From a bacterium (GTDB lineage: Bacteria > Patescibacteriota > Minisyncoccia > Phycocordibacterales > Phycocordibacteraceae), in contig JAJXUQ010000014.1 of assembly GCA_021782685.1 (NCBI GenBank), positions 1 through 10,030 of the forward strand: a stretch of 10,030 bases of DNA. The letters run 5' to 3'. The notes beneath the pieces were generated by a model. The model searched no databases, had not been told where the DNA came from, and saw only the letters and a program-made list of their open reading frames with translations. Positions 5,799 to 10,030 of this stretch are shown here, one piece after another. The position numbers and the translations under genes are program-made. Numbering within the stretch: position 1 is the stretch's first letter; the number at the start of each line of letters is the position of its first letter.

Positions 5799-5819
5799 AT
5801 TTAATTTATATAAAGTCAA
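5790..5819 (-). promoter_or_regulatory. Promoter of the hypothetical gene
   Basis: On the minus strand TTGACT (5819-5814) is followed after 18 A/T-rich bases by TCTAAT (5795-5790). The region is markedly richer in A and T than its surroundings. Transcription would begin near 5783, leaving an untranslated leader of roughly 85 bases before the ATG at 5698. Confidence 0.65.
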
Positions 5820-5886
5820 TAGCAAAAATCTAGGTGGGTCCTGTGCCAAAAATAAAAGCCCGTGCGGCGATTTTTGTTTTTTCGGG

Positions 5887-5892
5887 TATCCT
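5887..5892 (+). promoter_or_regulatory. -10 element of mpg
   Basis: TATCCT ends 6 bases before the ATG at 5899, the same spacing as for the patatin gene, and predicts a leaderless mRNA. There is no obvious -35 and no Shine-Dalgarno before mpg. Confidence 0.5.
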
Positions 5893-5898
5893 GACCGT

Positions 5899-6447
5899 AT
5901 GAAATCGCTCCCGCGCTCGTGGTTCAAGGGAAGCGCGCTGGAGCTCGCGCCAAAGCTGCTCGGGAAAATCGTCCGGAAAGGCTCCTGTACCGGCATCATC
6001 GTGGAGACGGAGGCATACGGCAGCGACCCCGCCTCTCACGCGTACCGTGTGACGCCGCGAAGCGCTGTGATGCGCGACACCTACGGCCATTGGTACGTCT
6101 ATTTCACCTATGGCATGCATTGGTGCGCGAATGTCACGACTGACGCGGAAGGCGCCGGCGCCGTCCTTATCCGAGCTGTCGAACCCGTCGAAGGGATCGC
6201 TCTCATGAAGCGACGGCGCGGTACCGATCGAACGCGGGATCTCACGAGCGGCCCCGCAAAGTTCTGCGAAGCCTTCGGCATCACGGGGAAAGAGAATCGC
6301 GTGCCGCTTCGCGGCGATTTCGCGATCTATGACGCGCCCGCGATCGTTAAGGAAGATATCGGGATTTCAGGCCGCGTCGGTATCAGCAAGGGGACCGAAC
6401 TCCCCTGGCGTTTTTTCATAAAAGAGAACCCTTTCGTGAGCCGCTGA
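5899..6447 (+). CDS. mpg: 3-methyladenine DNA glycosylase (AAG/MPG family)
   Basis: This enzyme cuts alkylated or deaminated purines from DNA at the start of base excision repair. The 182 residues span the whole compact domain. Compared with human AAG from memory, the catalytic Glu is Glu38 and the base-stacking Tyr is Tyr40 in VETEAY (35-40), His47 matches the second stacking residue, Tyr68 and Tyr71 in YVYFTYGM match the stacking and intercalating tyrosines, and Asn78 is kept. TSGPAKFCEA (116-125) and the RVGISKGTELPWRF end (159-172) are family signatures. All active-site positions are present, so it should be active. The ATG at 5899 is the first in frame and sits 6 bases after a -10 box. 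It is transcribed away from the hypothetical gene and converges on typA with 4 bases between stops. Confidence 0.94.
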   Translation: MKSLPRSWFKGSALELAPKLLGKIVRKGSCTGIIVETEAYGSDPASHAYRVTPRSAVMRDTYGHWYVYFTYGMHWCANVTTDAEGAGAVLIRAVEPVEGIALMKRRRGTDRTRDLTSGPAKFCEAFGITGKENRVPLRGDFAIYDAPAIVKEDIGISGRVGISKGTELPWRFFIKENPFVSR

Positions 6448-6458
6448 TCCGTTAGCGG
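6441..6458. terminator. Short hairpin between convergent mpg and typA
   Basis: CCGCTGA and TTAGCGG form a 7-base-pair stem (one G-T pair) closed by a TCCG loop of the stable UNCG type. It spans the stops of both genes. Neither strand has a strong T tract after it, so a terminator role for both genes is only possible. Confidence 0.35.
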
Positions 6459-8236
6459 CGCGCTTTTGCGCGGTCATTCTCGGTAAGGAACTGCTTGCGT
6501 AGGCGGACGCTTTTCGGCGTGATCTCAAGGTACTCGTCGTCGGTCATGATCTCCATGCCTCGCTCGATCGTGAGGTCGAACGTCGGCACGAGCGTAAGCG
6601 CCTCATCCATGCCCGAAGAACGGACGTTCGACTGGTTCTTGCCCTTCGTCGGATTCGCCAGCATCTCCTCGCCCTTGGAGGTATTGCCGATCACCATACC
6701 CTCGTACACTTCCATGGCGGGCTTGATGTAGAGCTGGCCGCGATCCTGGAGATACCAGAGCGAGTAGCCGAGCGCCTTCCCGTTCGCCATCGATATCATC
6801 GAGCCGACCTGGCGCTTTTTGATCTCGCCCGCGTAGGGCTTGAAGCCGACAAAGCGGGATGAGAGGATCCCTTCGCCCTTCGTATCGACGATGAAAATGT
6901 TCTTGTACCCGAGCAGCCCGCGCGTAGGACCGAGAAGTGTGAGTCGCACCGTGTTCCCGTGCTGGACGAGATTCTGGAGCACGAAAGCGCGGAGCCCGAG
7001 CTTTTCGATGATAGCGCCCTGGAATTCGGACGGCGTATCGATGACGACCTCCTCGAAGGGCTCCTTCTTTACGCCCTCCTCCTCGCGGAGGATGACCTGC
7101 GGCTGCGAGACCTGGAGTTCATATCCCTCGCGGCGCATGTTCTCAAGGAGGATGGCGATGTGCAACTCGCCGCGGCCCGACACGCGGAACGCGTCGGTGC
7201 TCGTAAAATCGACCTTCAGGCCGACGTTCACCTCAAGCTCCCGCTCAAGCCGGTCGCGGATCTGACGGCTCGTCACGTACTTTCCTTCCCGGCCGGCAAA
7301 CGGCGAATTGTTGACGAGGAAGTTGAGCGTGATGGTCGGCTCGTCGACCGCGATGGCAGGCAGGAGCGCGGCGTTCTCGTCGGTCGTTACCGTCTCGCCT
7401 ATATAGATGTCGGGAAGCCCCGCGATAAGCGCGATGTCGCCGGCAGGCGCCTCGGTCGCTTCGACGCGCTCAAGCCCCTTGAAGGTAAAGACTTTCGTGA
7501 CGCGGCCCTGGCGCGTCTCCCCGTCCGGCTTCTTTATGAAAACATTCTGGTTCGGGCGGACGGTCCCCGCGTACAGCCGGCCGACCGCGATGCGGCCGAG
7601 GAAGTTGTCGTAGGCAAGGTTAAAGGGCTGGAGCATGAGCGCGGCGTCCGGAGCGGCGCCGCTGTTGGCGGCGGGGACCTTCTCAAGGATGGTGTCGAGG
7701 AGCGGCGCGAGATCTTTACGCTCGTCGTCGAGCTTCCTCATCGCGACCCCTTCGCGTCCGATCGCGTAGACGACCGGAAAATCGGACTGTTCGTCGGAAG
7801 CGCCGAGCTCGAGGAAAAGCTCGAGCACCTGTTCCTCGGCGCGCGCGGGATCGGCCGCCGGCTTGTCGATCTTGTTGATGACGACGATGGGCCGGAGGCC
7901 GAGCTCCAGTGACTTTTTCAATACGAAACGGGTCTGCGGCATCGGTCCTTCGGCCGCATCGACGACAAGCAGCACCGAATCGATGGAGCGCAGCACGCGC
8001 TCGACCTCGCTGCCGAAATCGGCATGGCCGGGCGTGTCGACGATATTTATCTTGGTGCCGTTATACTCGACCGCCGCATTCTTCGCGTAGATGGTGATGC
8101 CCCGCTCGCGCTCGAGCGCGTCGCTGTCCATCGAAGTGCCCTCCGGCGCCGCGCCTGTTTGCTTGAGTATGGCGTCGGTCAGGGTCGTCTTCCCGTGATC
8201 GACGTGAGCGATGATGGCGATATTCCTGATTTCCAT
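6452..8236 (-). CDS. typA: Ribosome-associated GTPase TypA/BipA
   Basis: TypA/BipA is a translational GTPase related to EF-G that binds the ribosome and helps large-subunit assembly and stress adaptation. The protein has 594 residues, normal for the family. The G domain shows AHVDHGKT (10-17), the switch I ERGITI segment (44-49), DTPGH (67-71) and NKID (121-124). EF-Tu-like domain 2, the EF-G-like domain III/V region and the TypA-specific C-terminal domain (ending in the TPKSVRLRK region) follow. The ATG at 8236 is chosen because MEIRNIAIIAHVDHGKTT is the family start; an in-frame upstream extension exists but lacks family support. There is no Shine-Dalgarno; the bases just before the ATG are T-rich (ATTTTTATTT), and a small GGCC-gtgcg-GGCC hairpin lies at 8247-8259. 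Confidence 0.97.
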   Translation of the reverse strand: MEIRNIAIIAHVDHGKTTLTDAILKQTGAAPEGTSMDSDALERERGITIYAKNAAVEYNGTKINIVDTPGHADFGSEVERVLRSIDSVLLVVDAAEGPMPQTRFVLKKSLELGLRPIVVINKIDKPAADPARAEEQVLELFLELGASDEQSDFPVVYAIGREGVAMRKLDDERKDLAPLLDTILEKVPAANSGAAPDAALMLQPFNLAYDNFLGRIAVGRLYAGTVRPNQNVFIKKPDGETRQGRVTKVFTFKGLERVEATEAPAGDIALIAGLPDIYIGETVTTDENAALLPAIAVDEPTITLNFLVNNSPFAGREGKYVTSRQIRDRLERELEVNVGLKVDFTSTDAFRVSGRGELHIAILLENMRREGYELQVSQPQVILREEEGVKKEPFEEVVIDTPSEFQGAIIEKLGLRAFVLQNLVQHGNTVRLTLLGPTRGLLGYKNIFIVDTKGEGILSSRFVGFKPYAGEIKKRQVGSMISMANGKALGYSLWYLQDRGQLYIKPAMEVYEGMVIGNTSKGEEMLANPTKGKNQSNVRSSGMDEALTLVPTFDLTIERGMEIMTDDEYLEITPKSVRLRKQFLTENDRAKARR

Positions 8237-8268
8237 AAATAAAAATGGCCGTGCGGGCCGATATATGC

Positions 8269-8296
8269 AATATACAACGAAACACCGCCGGTGCAA
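8269..8296 (-). promoter_or_regulatory. Probable promoter of typA
   Basis: On the minus strand TTGCAC (8296-8291) and TATATT (8274-8269) are separated by 16 bases in the 71-base gap between the clpC-like gene and typA. Transcription would start near 8262, giving a leader of about 26 bases. Read-through from the upstream gene is also possible, since no terminator is seen in the gap. Confidence 0.5.
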
Positions 8297-8307
8297 CTTT
8301 TTGCGCG

Positions 8308-10029
8308 CTACGCACTCACGTCTTCGGGCGTAAGCGTAAGCGTATCGCCGCGCTTCAGGGCGCCCGAGAGAAGTTTCAGCGCGACGAGGTTCTCCACCTT
8401 GTCCTGTATGACGCGGCGCAGAGGGCGCATGCCGAACTCCGGATCGAAACCGAGGCTCACGAGCTTTGCCAGAACGGCCTCGTCCGCAACGACCATGATG
8501 TCCTTCTCTTTGAGGCGCGTATTGAGGTCGTCAAGAAGGAGCTTCGCCACCTGGCTCGTCTGGCTTTCGCTGAGCGGCTTGAACAGCACGACAGCATCGA
8601 AGCGATTGAGGAATTCCGGACGGAATATGCCGCGCCGCTCGAGCTCCTCGAGGATGCGCTCCCGGAAACCGGGCTCGTCCCGGCCGTTTTGCGCGATCGA
8701 CTCGCGGATGAGCTCGGCGCCGGCGTTCGACGTGGCGATGATGATCGTGTTGGTAAAGTCTATCGTACGGCCGAGCGCGTCGGTAAGACGGCCGTCATCA
8801 AGCACTTGCAGGAAGACGTTCAGGATATCCGGGTGCGCCTTCTCAATCTCGTCGAGCAAGAGGAGCGAGAACGGATGGTCCATGATCTCGGTCGTGAGGA
8901 TACCGCGCTCGCTGTCATGGCCGATGAGCCGATGTATGGAATCGGGGTACTGATACTCAGACATATCGAAGCGCACCATGCGTTTTTCCGAACCGAAATA
9001 CGCGGCCGCGAGCGCCTTCGCGGTCTCGGTCTTGCCGACGCCGGTCGGTCCGAAAAAGAGGAATGATCCGATGGGCTTCTTCGCGGAAGAGATGCCGGAA
9101 CGGGCGCGGCGCAGCGCGTTTGCGATGGCGGAAATAGCCTCATCCTGCCCGATCACGCGCGCATGGAGTGCAGACTCGAGGTTGAGCAGCACGTCCTGTT
9201 CTTCCCTCCCTATCTCTCCGATCGGTATGTGCGTCTTTGTGCGGACGACCTCTTCCACGGGCGCGGCGGTGACGAGACCGCCGCCTTTGGCGCTCGCGAG
9301 GACCGCCGCTTCCTGCAAGAGGTCGATGGCCTTCTCCGGGAAAGGTACGTTCTTTATATAGCGATCGGAAAGCTCCACCGCCGCCCGTACCGCCTGATAG
9401 AGTATCCATACGCGATCATGCGCTTCGATCCGCGGGATGATGTCGCGCAAGATAGCGTAGACGTTTTCCTTGGTCGGCTCGCGCAGCTCGACCTTCTCGA
9501 AGAGACGCGCCAGGTCGGCGTGTGCGGCAATGCTCTCATGGTAGCCCTCGTAGGTCGTAAGGCCGATGATCTGCAGGCGCGCGGAGGCGAGGTACGGCAG
9601 GAGCACTTGCGTGGCGTCCGTAGTCCCGACCGCGTGCGAACTGTCGAACAGGTCCTGGATATTCTCAATAAGAAGGATGATATTGCCCGCGCGCACGGCG
9701 TCATCCAGTACCGCCTGAAGGCTCGCCTCGATTTCGTTCTCATTCGTAAGCCCGGCAGTGAGAGCGCCTACTTCAAGCTGAAGCACGCGCTTGTGGGAAA
9801 TCGCCGCGAGCGCGCCGCCGAGCGCAATCCGTTCCGCAAGCGCGGACACCGTGAGCAGCTTGCCGACGCCCGCATCGCCGACGAGGACGACGTTATTCTT
9901 CCCGTCTCGTGCGAGTATCCGCTCGACTGCCTCCGTCTCGCTCCGACGGCCGTACAAGTGAGGAGAGAAACCGCGTCCGGCATACTTGTTCACTTCTACG
10001 GCATATTTTTCGAGGTTCGGCGCGTAGCC
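8308..10029 (-). CDS. clpC: ClpC/ClpA-like double AAA+ ATPase, N-terminus cut
   Basis: This Hsp100 unfoldase is open to the right edge, so its N-domain is missing; 573 residues are visible. D1 begins around APNLEKYA (3-10). It has GDAGVGKL (51-58) where Walker A should be GxxxxGKT, ILLIEN (118-123) where Walker B should end in DE, and LARLF (173-177) where arginine fingers LERRF are usual. D1 thus looks unable to hydrolyse ATP. D2 is intact: GPTGVGKT (327-334), LLLLDE (389-394), TSNAGA, the arginine finger FLNRFD (473-478) and sensor 2 GMRP (533-536). No coiled-coil middle domain lies between D1 and D2. The usual hydrophobic IGF/IGL-type ClpP-binding tripeptide is not obvious between TSNAGA and FRPEF (440-470). 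It is assigned to the ClpA/ClpC group by overall pattern; which subgroup is less sure. It lies upstream of typA on the same strand. Confidence 0.88.
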   Translation of the reverse strand, partial: GYAPNLEKYAVEVNKYAGRGFSPHLYGRRSETEAVERILARDGKNNVVLVGDAGVGKLLTVSALAERIALGGALAAISHKRVLQLEVGALTAGLTNENEIEASLQAVLDDAVRAGNIILLIENIQDLFDSSHAVGTTDATQVLLPYLASARLQIIGLTTYEGYHESIAAHADLARLFEKVELREPTKENVYAILRDIIPRIEAHDRVWILYQAVRAAVELSDRYIKNVPFPEKAIDLLQEAAVLASAKGGGLVTAAPVEEVVRTKTHIPIGEIGREEQDVLLNLESALHARVIGQDEAISAIANALRRARSGISSAKKPIGSFLFFGPTGVGKTETAKALAAAYFGSEKRMVRFDMSEYQYPDSIHRLIGHDSERGILTTEIMDHPFSLLLLDEIEKAHPDILNVFLQVLDDGRLTDALGRTIDFTNTIIIATSNAGAELIRESIAQNGRDEPGFRERILEELERRGIFRPEFLNRFDAVVLFKPLSESQTSQVAKLLLDDLNTRLKEKDIMVVADEAVLAKLVSLGFDPEFGMRPLRRVIQDKVENLVALKLLSGALKRGDTLTLTPEDVSA

Positions 10030-10030
10030 G

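Noticed and set aside
6959..7912. Long plus-strand frame antisense to typA
   Set aside because: Shadow frame caused by high-GC codon use; typA is complete on the other strand.
8245..9066. 273-residue plus-strand frame antisense to the ClpC-like gene
   Set aside because: Shadow of the conserved D2 domain coding strand; no recognisable protein or start signal.
1..10030. CRISPR arrays, insertion sequences, transposases and reverse transcriptase
   Set aside because: No direct-repeat arrays, terminal inverted repeats flanking a gene, transposase motifs or YxDD reverse-transcriptase motif were found in the translated genes.

Overview
The window reads like a piece of a small, moderately high-GC bacterial chromosome, most likely a Patescibacteria (CPR, Parcubacteria-like) genome. 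This is an inference. It rests on a compact core-gene layout, tRNA and tmRNA genes with no encoded CCA, several genes whose start codon sits about 6 bases after a -10 box with no Shine-Dalgarno (leaderless), a ClpC-type ATPase without a middle domain, and a hypothetical gene whose tail resembles a family I recall from Parcubacteria. No phage or insertion-sequence gene was seen.

Layout, left to right: the C-terminal half of the DNA helicase RecG (+, cut by the left edge); a tRNA with anticodon UAU (+); ftsH (-). A compact divergent promoter then separates ftsH from a patatin-like gene (+), which overlaps smpB by four bases (ATGA), and ssrA (tmRNA) follows. SmpB and tmRNA act together in trans-translation, and FtsH is one of the proteases that can degrade tagged proteins, so much of the left half concerns protein quality control. 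A 337-base gene-poor stretch follows, then a hypothetical gene (-), the 3-methyladenine DNA glycosylase mpg (+), the ribosome-associated GTPase typA/bipA (-), and a ClpC-like double-AAA+ ATPase (-) that runs off the right edge.

The most notable feature is in the gene-poor stretch and the tail of the hypothetical gene. A 60-base segment downstream of the gene (4704-4763, minus sense) matches the 3' end of the gene in two blocks. By hand count, 8 of 14 adenines in the downstream copy are changed in the gene, but only 1 of 46 other bases is. This is the signature of a diversity-generating retroelement (DGR) template/variable repeat pair. No reverse transcriptase gene lies in the window, and the template copy lacks 51 bases present in the variable copy, so this is either a DGR remnant or a target served in trans.

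Other points of interest are a UAU-anticodon isoleucine tRNA (rare in bacteria, which normally read AUA with a lysidine-modified CAU tRNA), a ClpC homologue whose first ATPase domain has lost key Walker residues, an altered RecG motif VI, and a long tmRNA tag.
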